Of a stretch of 29,883 nt of DNA, positions 7,295 through 15,594 are shown one piece after another. The notes under the pieces were generated by a model. That model was not told the origin of the DNA, did no database searches, and saw only the letters and a list, made by a program, of their open reading frames with translations. The DNA is from a virus. The translations under genes were made by a program, and so were the position numbers. The stretch's first letter is position 1. Each line of letters opens with the position of its first letter. The stretch spans positions 1 to 29,883 of IMG/VR virus record IMGVR_UViG_3300045996_000080; one strand, given 5' to 3'.

Positions 7295-7792
7295 ATGCGC
7301 AAGTTGGTCGTGGCGGCGGCATTTGTGGTGGGGTTGCTGGTGGGCGGATGCTGGATGACGGCTGACGCTCAGGTGCCGGACTCGATTCAGGCCGCGCTCG
7401 ATCGGCAGGCGCCGGGCGCAATGGCTAAGGGCGGGCTGCTCATGAGCCGGGACTCGATCTTCGATGTGGACACGATCTTCGTTCGTCAGTACGATCCACC
7501 GGCAGTGTATGATCTCTGGTGGAAGGAAGTCCAGCACTGCGCCGGGATCAAGGGCACGCTGTACGCTTGGTCATGGATCGCTGTGCCGGGTGATGGGTTC
7601 ATGGTCAGGGGCGCCGGGCCCTTCCCCGGCTACACGGCAGTTGAGCAGAGCAACTTCCTCGTGCTTGAGAAGTACATCTACAACAAGCTGCTGATTCAGC
7701 ACGAGATGCTGCACGCGCTGCTCTGGATGAAAGGATTCGGCGCCGGACATGACACCGGGCACTTCGAGATGTGCGAGCTTCAGGCGCAGTAA
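7295..7792 (+). CDS. Secreted or lipid-anchored HExxH protein, metallopeptidase-like
   Basis: A 165-residue protein. ATG 7295 is preferred over an in-frame GTG 66 bases upstream because it begins directly with a signal sequence (MRKLVVAAAFVVGLLVGG) and follows a GAAGGGA purine run. VGGC at 16-19 is a possible lipobox with C19 as lipidation site; alternatively, signal peptidase I could cut after ADA at 23-25. HEMLH at 136-140 is a zinc-binding motif, followed by GHDTGHFEMC at 151-160. C82 and C160 could form a disulfide. The pattern of a VPGDGF strand, a VVxHEMLHALL-like helix, GH and a terminal Cys resembles secreted proteins I associate with Gemmatimonadota. It is probably an exported cargo protein acting on the infected cell's envelope. 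The catalytic role is inferred. Confidence 0.6.
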   Translation: MRKLVVAAAFVVGLLVGGCWMTADAQVPDSIQAALDRQAPGAMAKGGLLMSRDSIFDVDTIFVRQYDPPAVYDLWWKEVQHCAGIKGTLYAWSWIAVPGDGFMVRGAGPFPGYTAVEQSNFLVLEKYIYNKLLIQHEMLHALLWMKGFGAGHDTGHFEMCELQAQ

Positions 7793-7795
7793 GGA

Positions 7796-7822
7796 AAAGG
7801 GCCCCAGCGATCGGGGCCCTTT
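7796..7822. terminator. Bidirectional rho-independent terminator
   Basis: AAAGGGCCCC (7796-7805) and GGGGCCCTTT (7813-7822) form a perfect 10-bp stem with a 7-base loop. On the plus strand TTTCTCTT follows; on the minus strand TTTTCC follows. The hairpin sits 3 bases after the last plus-strand gene and 7 bases beyond the last minus-strand ORF, so it can end transcription from both converging modules. Confidence 0.9.
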
Positions 7823-7829
7823 CTCTTGC

Positions 7830-7895
7830 TTACTTCACCGTGCCAGCCGAGCCCATCGGGGGGCCGAAGACTAGCGCCAGAAACCACTCGATCAT
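7830..7895 (-). CDS. Hydrophobic 21-aa peptide at the end of the late operon
   Basis: ATG at 7895 overlaps the stop of the 1239-residue virion protein as ATGA, and the frame ends in TAA at 7830. GGGAGGTGAG (7901-7910) lies 5-9 bases upstream and is an excellent ribosome binding site. The peptide starts MIEWFLALVFGPPMG and ends in a short polar tail, so it could form one short membrane segment. It ends just before the terminator. The overlap and binding site argue for translation. Function is unknown; a small membrane or lysis-timing peptide is possible. Confidence 0.55.
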   Translation of the reverse strand: MIEWFLALVFGPPMGSAGTVK

Positions 7896-10800
7896 TCGTC
7901 CTCACCTCCCGTCGCCTGCCCAATCGCCACTGCTCCGAGCCCGAGCGCCGAGACACCGTGCTTCTTGATCAACTCCCTCATGCGGGGCGACACACGGACC
8001 CGGATGAATTGCTGATCGCCCGGCTGGTAGCCTTCGGGGTTCGCATAGCCGCCCGCGTCCACCGTGTTCTCCGGGGTCCAATACTGCACCTCGATCTCTT
8101 CCCCGAAGTGGTCGTACACCTTCCGCACCCACTCAGGAATCTCCCGGCCATAGCCCCGGGTGGCAGGATCGGCGTGAAGATGAGCGCGCCGGTTCCGGTT
8201 GAGCGGAGAGGACCACGAGAACCACTCCATGCCCTTCAGCGCGCCCCGGTACATTGCCGCTGCCACGTTCGCCCGGTTGTACACCCCGCCGGACTCCCAC
8301 GGGGTCTTCTTCTCATACGTGTCCGGCCTGCCTGCCTTGGCATTGCGCCGCCGCATCTCAGTCATCTTCTTAGCGTAGTCGCTCTGCGACTCCAAGAGAA
8401 GCTGCGTCTTGTCCGCGCCCTCATAGCCCATGTGGAACTCAGTCCGAGCGTGCGACGCAAGGTCTTGTGCCCGATCGAAGTGCCCACCCTGAATGTCCGC
8501 GCCGGGTGTGTAGACCTTGAGTTCCTCGTACGCCATGTTCTTGTTGACGCGCTGATACACCTGAAATTGCGTCTCGTCAGTCGCAGGCAAGGGCTGCGCA
8601 TTGCGCTGCCGCAGATCACGATCCTGCGCCTCACGCGCCAGCCGCATGATCTCATCCTCACTCGGGGGCGGGATGTACTCAGCGGTATTGTTGTAGATGT
8701 CGTTGTACAACATGTCATTCAGGTAATAGTCATCGTACTCGCCCTCTGCGATCTGCTTCTCGTACTCTGCCGCCTTAAAAGACTGCCTGCGCGAGTAGTC
8801 GTAATTCGACTTGGCGTAGTACCGATCGTTGAACTCCATTTCGGGCCGGATCGTGCCGGGGAACTCATACCGGCCGGTGCGCGAGTTGTACACTTCTTGC
8901 GCATCGAAGTCCCGCAACGAAAGCTGCTCGCCGTCCCGGTTGTAAGGGTTCTGCTCCGGGCCGAAGAACTCGTCAAAGCGCTCACGGAAGGCGTACTCAA
9001 GCTCGTCGGAGTGATCCAAGAAGGCTTGCCGCACGCTCTCGTCCTTGAAGTCTTCCAGCCGGGGAACGAAGTCGAGCGACTGCAAGACTTCCCCCGCATC
9101 GTCCTTGATCTCATAGGGACGCTCTTTCAGAAACTTCAAGAAGCGCCTGCCCACACCCTTGCCCATAGCGTCGTCAACCTGCTTGACAAGCCCGTTGAGA
9201 TATTCCTGCCGCTCTTCCAGTGCGCCTTGCGCCCGCTTGCGCGTCAGGCTCGCCCGCATGTCGTCATCCATGCGATCCTTGAACCCGAGGAAAATCTCTT
9301 CAAGCTGCCCCCGAATCGCGGGCTGCTGATAGTAGTTCTCTTTCACTTCAGGAATGAACTCCTGAATGTTCTTCGGCTGAAGCGGCTCGGCCCGGTAGTT
9401 CAGGGGCAGCGTGCCGCTGGCGTCGCCGCGCTGGTAGCGCCCGTGTACTTGCAGATCGAGCTTGCCCACCGGGCCGTTGCGCTCGATCAGGGTCACCATC
9501 TCTTCCGGCAGGATGAGCCCTTCCTTCAGCGCCGGATCACGCATCATCTCTTCGAGGAAATCCACTTCCTGCGGCGAGAAGCGATTGTCCTTCTGAAGAA
9601 GCTCAAGCCACTCGTCAGGGCGCAGGGCCCCGGCGTTTGCGTAGTCACGCGCCACGACGTTGCGGGCCCGGCTCATGAAGGGTCTGTTCGCGCCCTTGAT
9701 GTCCGGTGCCACCTGATCATGCGGGAAGCGGTCAGGGTCAACGCCTTTCTTCTGCGCTTCAGCGAACGCATGAAACTGCCCGGTGTGCGCCTCAGCCGCC
9801 CGGTTCTTCGCCTCAAGCTCTTGCCGATCTCTGAGCTTCGTAGAGAAGCGGTCAATCTCGTCAATGATACGGTTGCGCTGCGAGTAGCTCGCCTCTTCCC
9901 GCTGCCGCCGGAAAATCTCAGCGTGCTCGGGGGCAAGCTCCGTACCGTGCTGCTCGTAGATGCCCTGCCGGTTCAGGTCTTCAGCCTGCTTCAAGATCGC
10001 TTCCATCTCGCGCCGCTTCTTGATCAGCTTGCCGTACTCCGTGATGTCATCGAGCGTCGCAGTCGGATTGTCCTTGAGGAACCGAGCGTCGCGCTCGATC
10101 GCTTCCCGGCGCTGCTGAATGTTGCTGTACCGATCGGAAAGCTGATTAAGGCGCCGCTGGCGTTCCTGCTGAGGAATGCCGTAGTCGTTCGCCGTCCGCG
10201 TGTACTCGTTGTTCACCTCATCGAGTTCCCGCTGCCCGTGGTTCTTCGCCCACTCCAACTCAGCCGGATCAAGCCCGAGCGCTTCCGCCTTCTGCTCTTC
10301 GAGCGACTTCTTGGGCGCGACCGGCTCTTTCACCTTCTCCACGCCAATGTCCGAGCGCGGGCCCTTGGCCCCAGCGCCCTTTTGCCACACCTCCCACTCG
10401 CCGGTTTCCTTGTTCTGCATCGGCTGCGTGGCCTTGCCCTCTTTCGCCATCTGCTTGTTGAGCGCGATCGCGTCTTCCTTCGTCATCCCGCCCTTAATCA
10501 GAGTACGTCCACCAGTGGGGGCGGGCGGGGGCGTCCCAGCGCCACCCGGCAGCAGGCCAGCGTTGCCGTGTGGGTCCATCCCAATGCCCATCATGCCCGG
10601 GTCTTCCTGCACGTTCATGCCGCCGGGCCGGTGCCCACGGGGCGGCATAGCGTCTGCCGGGATCGGAGACGAGGGCCGCCCGATGAACGTCTCAAGGCCA
10701 GCGATCACCGCTTCGTCTTCGGGCTTGATCTGCATCGGCTCACCCGTGCGCCGGGACTGCATAAGCCGCGTCATGTAGTCGTGGTACTCCCGGTAGCGCT

Positions 10801-11611
10801 GCTGCTCTTCCGGGCTCTTCAGGTTCCACGCAGCCTCGTCGCTCGCAGCCGCCCGGCTGCGGCTACCACGGGGGCCCGGGACAAGCGCGGGCTCTTGAGC
10901 CTGACGGCGCCGGGCGTACTCGTCAGTGAGCGCACGCATGTACGTCTCGTCGTGCGCGATCGCCACCTGACTCTGCGCGGCGCTTACGGGCGTATCACCG
11001 AAGGACGCGAGCCGCTGATTGGTCGCACCGATCTGCTGCTTTAGCTCATCCATCGAGAAGTGCGACACATCCGGGCGATTGGCCCGAATCTGCGAGATCA
11101 GGTCCGCGTCACCCGGGCGATCGAACATCCCGCCGTAGGGCCGCCCCGCCTGCTCCGCCGCCTCACGAATCATCCGCTCAGTGGCTTCGCGCCCCACGCT
11201 GCGCACAGCAGGCGCCGCCCCCATCGGGTAGAAGTTCAGCGCGAGCGGCAGTGCAGCGTTGGTGATCGCTTCGCGTCCACCGGCGCCCGGAACGTTCCGG
11301 TCAGCGATCGCAGTGCCCAGCTTGCCCACATCGTGCGCCAAGCCCTCAACCATCTGAAGCCCGGGGCCGATGCCCATCGGGGCGTTCTGCTTGGCGAAGC
11401 CCCATGCCTGCTTGAGCGCCTGCATGAAAGGATTCTCGGGATACTCCGACTCGTCTTCCGGCCGGAAGGGCACAGTGCGCGGCCCGATCGTTGGATAGGG
11501 CGCGGGCTGCTGCACGGGCATTCCCATCTTGCCAGCGGCGTAACCGGGAAAGGGCCCGTTGATGGGCCCGTAGCTCGGGTAGTAGCGCTCGGTATCGGTG
11601 CGGTGGCTCAC
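7892..11611 (-). CDS. Very large internal virion/ejection protein with polyvalent-associated-like domain
   Basis: A 1239-residue protein starting at GTG 11611, which overlaps the previous stop as GTGA. The N-terminus is Pro- and Tyr-rich; a hydrophobic Ala/Leu-rich segment follows at about 113-135. The middle (about 380-1000) is highly charged and probably helical and coiled. Near 1030-1170 the HFDRAQDLASHART and LLLESQSDYAKK segments resemble the 'large polyvalent protein-associated' domain, which usually shows an H-W/F-D...AH.R block followed by an E-x-Q-S-D block. Such domains occur in giant phage virion proteins injected with DNA. Its position last among the structural genes, behind three other ejection-protein candidates, fits a T7 gp16-like role. 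No lytic transglycosylase motif was recognised. Confidence 0.6.
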   Translation of the reverse strand: MSHRTDTERYYPSYGPINGPFPGYAAGKMGMPVQQPAPYPTIGPRTVPFRPEDESEYPENPFMQALKQAWGFAKQNAPMGIGPGLQMVEGLAHDVGKLGTAIADRNVPGAGGREAITNAALPLALNFYPMGAAPAVRSVGREATERMIREAAEQAGRPYGGMFDRPGDADLISQIRANRPDVSHFSMDELKQQIGATNQRLASFGDTPVSAAQSQVAIAHDETYMRALTDEYARRRQAQEPALVPGPRGSRSRAAASDEAAWNLKSPEEQQRYREYHDYMTRLMQSRRTGEPMQIKPEDEAVIAGLETFIGRPSSPIPADAMPPRGHRPGGMNVQEDPGMMGIGMDPHGNAGLLPGGAGTPPPAPTGGRTLIKGGMTKEDAIALNKQMAKEGKATQPMQNKETGEWEVWQKGAGAKGPRSDIGVEKVKEPVAPKKSLEEQKAEALGLDPAELEWAKNHGQRELDEVNNEYTRTANDYGIPQQERQRRLNQLSDRYSNIQQRREAIERDARFLKDNPTATLDDITEYGKLIKKRREMEAILKQAEDLNRQGIYEQHGTELAPEHAEIFRRQREEASYSQRNRIIDEIDRFSTKLRDRQELEAKNRAAEAHTGQFHAFAEAQKKGVDPDRFPHDQVAPDIKGANRPFMSRARNVVARDYANAGALRPDEWLELLQKDNRFSPQEVDFLEEMMRDPALKEGLILPEEMVTLIERNGPVGKLDLQVHGRYQRGDASGTLPLNYRAEPLQPKNIQEFIPEVKENYYQQPAIRGQLEEIFLGFKDRMDDDMRASLTRKRAQGALEERQEYLNGLVKQVDDAMGKGVGRRFLKFLKERPYEIKDDAGEVLQSLDFVPRLEDFKDESVRQAFLDHSDELEYAFRERFDEFFGPEQNPYNRDGEQLSLRDFDAQEVYNSRTGRYEFPGTIRPEMEFNDRYYAKSNYDYSRRQSFKAAEYEKQIAEGEYDDYYLNDMLYNDIYNNTAEYIPPPSEDEIMRLAREAQDRDLRQRNAQPLPATDETQFQVYQRVNKNMAYEELKVYTPGADIQGGHFDRAQDLASHARTEFHMGYEGADKTQLLLESQSDYAKKMTEMRRRNAKAGRPDTYEKKTPWESGGVYNRANVAAAMYRGALKGMEWFSWSSPLNRNRRAHLHADPATRGYGREIPEWVRKVYDHFGEEIEVQYWTPENTVDAGGYANPEGYQPGDQQFIRVRVSPRMRELIKKHGVSALGLGAVAIGQATGGEDE

Positions 11612-13122
11612 TGTTGCTGTCCCGTCAGTGAAGGATCAAGAGACTTAGCGATCATGTTCAGCATCTCGATAATCGAGTTGGTGCCCGCCGCCGGAAGCGC
11701 CGTATCAGTGTACGGAGTCGGAGGGGGCGGCTGCATGGCCGCCTTGCGGGCGCCTTCGAGCTTGCCCACCATGCTTGCATCGGCGGGCGTCATGAGCAGC
11801 CGCTCAACAGCTTCAGCCTGCGCCGAACGGCCGGGCGCCATCCGCCCGAGCGCATTGACGGCGGAGATCGCAAGCCCGCGAGTGCTGGCGGGCAGATGCC
11901 CACCGATCGTGCCGCTCTCCATGCCGAAGAAAGCGTTCGTGCCGTGCGAGATATTCGAGCGCTCCGCCACTTCGAGCAGCTTCTCGTAGTTGTCCCGCGT
12001 CGCCGCAAGGAACCGATAGCGCGAGTCAAGCTCGTGAAGCTCAGGCGCCCGGGTCCGCAGCCACTTATCAATGCCCTTCTTGAAGGCGCCGTACGTCTCC
12101 TTCACGTTGGCTTTGTTCGCTGTGTTCAGCCGCTCACGCGCGTCCGTACGGATGCGCTGAAGCGTCTTGAAGCCGATGTGGTTGCCCATGTAGTCCTCAC
12201 CGATCATGTGCAGCAGATCACGAAGCTCCGTGTCCACAGCCATCGGTCCCTGCCTGCGCGCCACATCGTCGTACTCCTTGCCTGCCTCTTCGAGCGCATT
12301 CTCCACTTCGGCCAGCGCCCGGCGCGTCTTATCAATCCCGCTCAGGGCAGCGTGCGGGGCAGAGCCTACGCCCCGAGCTACCTGCGTGGTCGCCTCGTGG
12401 GCCCCAGCCGGGAGGAAGGTGCCCGGGGCTACCATCTCCTGCCGGGCGTGCTGCTGCGCGAGCCCTTCGGGCATGAGCCGCCCGGCCCGCTCGATCGCCA
12501 CGTCATCCTGATTCCGTAACAGATCACGCATCCAGTTGGCGCCACCCCGCGCGAGCTTCGCCCCGGCCCCGATGATAGGTCCGGCGGCCAGCCCAAAAGC
12601 GCCGCCCTTGGCCGCGTCCCAAGCGATCTCCCCCGGGTCCGTGTCCTCAGACGCCCCCATGCCTGCAAGCGCCCCAGCGCCGCCCCCAGCGAGCGCAGCA
12701 CGGGTTGCCGCCATGCCTGCGCCGCCCGCCCCCAGCGCCGCCGGGGCCGCGCCAGCCGCCGCCAGCGGAAGGGTCAGGGCCCCAGCCGCCCGGGACAGGC
12801 CCGAGCGCCACGGGTGGGCATCGGAGTATGCCTGATCTTGCAGTCGCATCCCGGCCTGAGCCGCGTCGCCGCCCACGACGCCAGCCGCCTCGTCAGCGTG
12901 CTCGAAGGTGAGCCCCTGAGCGTAGCCGGTCGCCATGCCCGCTGCGTTGTTGTCGCGCAGCGATTGGACGAACATCTGTGCGTCAGCGAGCCCATACTTC
13001 CCGCCGGTGCGGGCGTGCATGAACTCGTCAATCTGCTCGGGCGTCGCCTGCTTACCCTTCGCCCGGCCAGCGAGAATCTTGGCGTAGAGTTCGTTGACTG
13101 CCTGCTCAAGAAGCGGGTCCAT
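11608..13122 (-). CDS. Putative ejection (internal virion) protein with Gly/Ala-rich hydrophobic segments
   Basis: A 504-residue protein starting at ATG 13122; TAATG joins it to the previous gene. Residues 1-100 are helical and polar. Two Gly/Ala-rich hydrophobic blocks follow, at about 112-155 and 170-192, of the kind seen in podophage pilot proteins that enter the host envelope. Residues 270-420 are charged and helical with an ERLNTANKANVKETYG segment, and the C-terminus is Pro-rich then polar. The probable role is forming part of the DNA-ejection channel. The homologous family is not identified with certainty; evidence is composition plus position between other virion genes. Confidence 0.6.
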   Translation of the reverse strand: MDPLLEQAVNELYAKILAGRAKGKQATPEQIDEFMHARTGGKYGLADAQMFVQSLRDNNAAGMATGYAQGLTFEHADEAAGVVGGDAAQAGMRLQDQAYSDAHPWRSGLSRAAGALTLPLAAAGAAPAALGAGGAGMAATRAALAGGGAGALAGMGASEDTDPGEIAWDAAKGGAFGLAAGPIIGAGAKLARGGANWMRDLLRNQDDVAIERAGRLMPEGLAQQHARQEMVAPGTFLPAGAHEATTQVARGVGSAPHAALSGIDKTRRALAEVENALEEAGKEYDDVARRQGPMAVDTELRDLLHMIGEDYMGNHIGFKTLQRIRTDARERLNTANKANVKETYGAFKKGIDKWLRTRAPELHELDSRYRFLAATRDNYEKLLEVAERSNISHGTNAFFGMESGTIGGHLPASTRGLAISAVNALGRMAPGRSAQAEAVERLLMTPADASMVGKLEGARKAAMQPPPPTPYTDTALPAAGTNSIIEMLNMIAKSLDPSLTGQQQ

Positions 13123-14261
13123 TAGAAGTCACTCCCCTCGTCGTCATTGAGCAGCCAATTATCCGCGCCGGTGCCAGCGCTGTTCTGCTGCGCCTTCGCG
13201 GTAGTCAGATCAATGCTGGCGGGGTTCAGAATCTCTTCCTTCGTCGCGCGCCCGCCCTTGATCATGAGCAACTGAATCAGCTTGTTCCGAAGCTGCTTCT
13301 TGTACTCAAGGTTCGGCTGCAAGTCGCCCGGCTGCGGGATGTAGATACGGAACGCCCGCTTGATCTCATCCTTGTTGAGCGCCGCGCCTGAAGTCTCGCG
13401 TACGTAAGCGTCCATGAACTGATTGGCCGCCACGTTGAACTTCTGTTCGTTGGCATCGAGCCCTTCGTTGACGCCTGCCACCGTCGCCAGCCACGCGAGA
13501 CGATCCGGGGCCGGGGCGTTGTCGAGCACGGGGCCCACTTCCTTCGCCAGCCGTGCCATGAGCCCGGTGTCAGCCTCACTCACGCTCGGACGAACCGCCG
13601 CATCCCGGGCGAGCCCAAGCCGCTCGCGCGCAATGTCGAGGTTGGCGCCGCGCAGGTTCAGGCCCGCTTCCTGAAGCTCAAGACGCGCCTCAGCGAGCCG
13701 CTGTGCGTTCTCGTAGCTGCCGTCGTCCTTGATCTCCTGCACCTTGCCGGTGAGCTTCTCGATCTGGTAGATGCGCCCATTCTTCTGCATGTACGTGTAC
13801 GGATTCGAGAAGGGACTGTTCCGGCTCAGGCGCAGAGCGTTGGCGATCGAGACAAGCTCGCTCGCCGTCTCCGTGTCGCCGTAGCTCGCGTACTCGTACG
13901 CAGCGTTGGTGAGCCGGTTGACCTTCTGCTCAGGCGTCTCGCCTTCCTGCGGGGCGTACTTGCCCTGAAGCCCCGAGCGCGCAATGCGGATGCGCTCGGC
14001 TTCCTTTGCCTTGTCGCCCAAGAGCTTCTGCCGCTCCGCCTGATCAATGTTCTCTTGATAAGTCTTGCGCCCCACATCGAGTCCGGTCGCCAGCGAAGTG
14101 CCGAACGTCGCGCCGGGCTGGGACGAATGACCCAGCATTGCAATACCGGCGTTGAATAGCGAGTTCCGCCCGAGAGACTTGAGCATCTCAGGCGGAATGA
14201 GGCTGGGATCAACGTTCTGATCCTGCGGCCCGAACAGTTGAGACAGGAACGGGACGGTCAC
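13122..14261 (-). CDS. Putative internal virion protein, coiled-coil rich
   Basis: A 379-residue protein. The start chosen is GTG 14261: GGAGGT (14266-14271) lies 4 bases upstream, and the longer frame would run into the upstream gene's coding end. It begins MTVPFLSQLFGPQDQNV, then has a helical Glu/Lys/Arg region (about 70-130), a YMQKNGRIYQIEKLTGKVQ segment, a long helical stretch (about 190-230) and a polar C-terminus ending in an acidic LNDDEGSDF. There is no transmembrane block, so it is probably a soluble core or channel component comparable to T7 gp15 by position. Specific homology is not recognised. Confidence 0.55.
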   Translation of the reverse strand: MTVPFLSQLFGPQDQNVDPSLIPPEMLKSLGRNSLFNAGIAMLGHSSQPGATFGTSLATGLDVGRKTYQENIDQAERQKLLGDKAKEAERIRIARSGLQGKYAPQEGETPEQKVNRLTNAAYEYASYGDTETASELVSIANALRLSRNSPFSNPYTYMQKNGRIYQIEKLTGKVQEIKDDGSYENAQRLAEARLELQEAGLNLRGANLDIARERLGLARDAAVRPSVSEADTGLMARLAKEVGPVLDNAPAPDRLAWLATVAGVNEGLDANEQKFNVAANQFMDAYVRETSGAALNKDEIKRAFRIYIPQPGDLQPNLEYKKQLRNKLIQLLMIKGGRATKEEILNPASIDLTTAKAQQNSAGTGADNWLLNDDEGSDF

Positions 14262-14263
14262 GG

Positions 14264-15049
14264 TTACCTCCGGTACACCGGGGGAGCCCACCCAGCGCTC
14301 GCCCAATTAAAAGGCTGCTGCGCCGGTGCCTGATAGCTGCCATCGGGCAGGCCAGCGAAATACTCAGGGGGCACAGAGCCACCGGCGCCCGGGACAGACG
14401 GCGCAGCGGGCATCCCGCCGAAGCCGAGCCCCTTGCTGATCGCGCCCCCGAGAGGGCCGCCGAAGATCGTCGCGCCAGCGCCCACCAGCCCGCCGAGCAC
14501 AGAGCCGCCCGGCTGCTTGGTCGTGGTCGTCTGCCCGCCGTACTGGAAGACGGGGTTCATCATCTGCCCGGGAAGCTGCTGAAGCCCGGTCCACCCTTCG
14601 AGCCCCATAGCCGCCGCACGAGCCGCGCGAGCCTGAGCGTCGTTGAATCCCTGATACGCGAAGTTCGCCTCAGCGTCAGCTTGACGGCTCGCCACATCCG
14701 CGAGTGCCTGCCCGGAGACAAGCCCGGCGCGAGAGCCACCGAAGGCGCCCGCCTGCGTCGCCCGCTGATCCGCGAAGTTGAGTGCCGAACTCGCCGCGTG
14801 GCCGAAGCCCTCACGCATCCGAGCAAGCACCTGATCGTTGTAGGGATTCATGAATTGCGCGAAGGCGTCCATGTCGCCCGTCAGCGCATTGAAGCCAAGC
14901 TGGCCCGCATTGGCGGCGCCGCTGGTAAGCCCGGTGTACTCAGGGCCCCCGAGCACTCCCCGCGTGCGCTGATCGAGGTAGTTGCGCCCGCTCTGCGTGA
15001 GTTGATCGGGAGTGACTGTCTGCTTGGTAGTTCCGCCGCCCTTAGACAT
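14264..15049 (-). CDS. Internal virion protein, 'AFGGSR' type
   Basis: A 261-residue protein starting at ATG 15049; an 8-base overlap joins it to the upstream gene's stop. A longer TTG start two codons upstream is less likely. The start MSKGGGTTKQTV resembles podophage core proteins beginning with Gly/Ser/Thr-rich tails. The block FMNPYNDQVLARMREG...RATQAGAFGGSRAGLVSG at about 65-115 is characteristic of a family in marine and soil podophages whose members have an NPY...QxGAFGGSR signature and are usually annotated as internal or tail structural proteins. A Gly-rich hydrophobic block (about 185-215) follows. It is probably equivalent in position to T7 gp14. Confidence 0.6.
   Translation of the reverse strand: MSKGGGTTKQTVTPDQLTQSGRNYLDQRTRGVLGGPEYTGLTSGAANAGQLGFNALTGDMDAFAQFMNPYNDQVLARMREGFGHAASSALNFADQRATQAGAFGGSRAGLVSGQALADVASRQADAEANFAYQGFNDAQARAARAAAMGLEGWTGLQQLPGQMMNPVFQYGGQTTTTKQPGGSVLGGLVGAGATIFGGPLGGAISKGLGFGGMPAAPSVPGAGGSVPPEYFAGLPDGSYQAPAQQPFNWASAGWAPPVYRR
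14266..14271 (-). promoter_or_regulatory. Ribosome binding site fixing the GTG start at 14261
   Basis: On the minus strand GGAGGT is followed after 4 bases by GTG ACC GTC. It overlaps the TAA of the upstream gene (14264-14266), so ribosomes finishing that gene could restart here. Confidence 0.7.
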
Positions 15050-15416
15050 GAGCAAGCTCTTTCGAGTAAACTGTTGCGACCGATTCGTAACCGCGCTTCC
15101 GCGTCATGAACGATCGAGCCCATCCGTGGCGGCCGGTAGCGGTGACCGCTGCACATCCCATCGAAGCTGCCCACGCTTCAATCTCGGGGAACATATCTTC
15201 GATCTCTTCCATCTCTCCGCCACCAAGGAACATGTTCAGTACCTTGCGCTGCGGAAAGACGACGATCTCTGTGATGATGATTGACCGTGGCCGGGCGAAG
15301 ACCTGCATTGCCCCTGCTTGTACGGATTCCTGCACGTCCTCGAATGTATGCGTTCCACCTGAATATCGCAATGCGCCTTCGATCTGCGCCCGGTACAATT
15401 CCAGAGGTGTGAACAT
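15042..15416 (-). CDS. GNAT-like small phage protein
   Basis: A 124-residue protein. ATG 15416 starts one base after the TGA of the upstream 57-residue gene; ATG 15425 would add three residues and overlap it. The sequence has RSIIITEIVVFPQRKVLNMFLGG, then an acidic helix (EEIEDMFPEIEAWAASMGC), then ATGRHGWARSF and a terminal GYE...YSKEL strand. This strand-helix-strand order, with GRxGW and a final KEL strand, is that of small GNAT-fold proteins common near podophage virion genes; T7 gp13 is a comparable case. No clear acetyl-CoA loop is visible, so it may be a non-catalytic assembly factor. Confidence 0.5.
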   Translation of the reverse strand: MFTPLELYRAQIEGALRYSGGTHTFEDVQESVQAGAMQVFARPRSIIITEIVVFPQRKVLNMFLGGGEMEEIEDMFPEIEAWAASMGCAAVTATGRHGWARSFMTRKRGYESVATVYSKELAHV

Positions 15417-15417
15417 A

Positions 15418-15591
15418 TCACGCATTACCCCGGGTGTTTCCGCGCGGCCACAACTGCCCGAACTCGGGCCGGGTGGCGCCCTCGCCCCCGGCGACTTCGC
15501 CCGGGTAAATCCGGGCGATTTCCTCAAGGTCAATCGAGGGCAGCGTGGGGCTTGCCGCCATAGGCACGGGGCTCAGAGTCTCGCCAGCCAT
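15418..15591 (-). CDS. Small hypothetical protein, 57 aa
   Basis: ATG 15591 lies 3 bases after the stop of the 292-residue gene, and TGA (15418-15420) lies one base before the next start. The frame fills the only gap in this part of the operon. The product starts MAGETLSPVPMAASPTLPS, has an IDLEEIARIYPGEVAGG segment, and ends Arg/Asn/Gly-rich. No family is recognised. Its tight packing between neighbours and normal GC-rich third positions make it likely to be real. Confidence 0.6.
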   Translation of the reverse strand: MAGETLSPVPMAASPTLPSIDLEEIARIYPGEVAGGEGATRPEFGQLWPRGNTRGNA

Positions 15592-15594
15592 AGA

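Noticed and set aside
7826-11044. 1072-codon plus-strand open frame opposite the giant virion protein
   Set aside because: Arg/Leu/Val-rich shadow with no domain pattern; the minus frame is coupled to neighbours by GTGA and ATGA overlaps.
14262-14306. Longer N-terminus of the 379-residue internal virion protein (start at 14306)
   Set aside because: GGAGGT with a 4-base spacer marks GTG 14261; the extension would lie inside the upstream gene.
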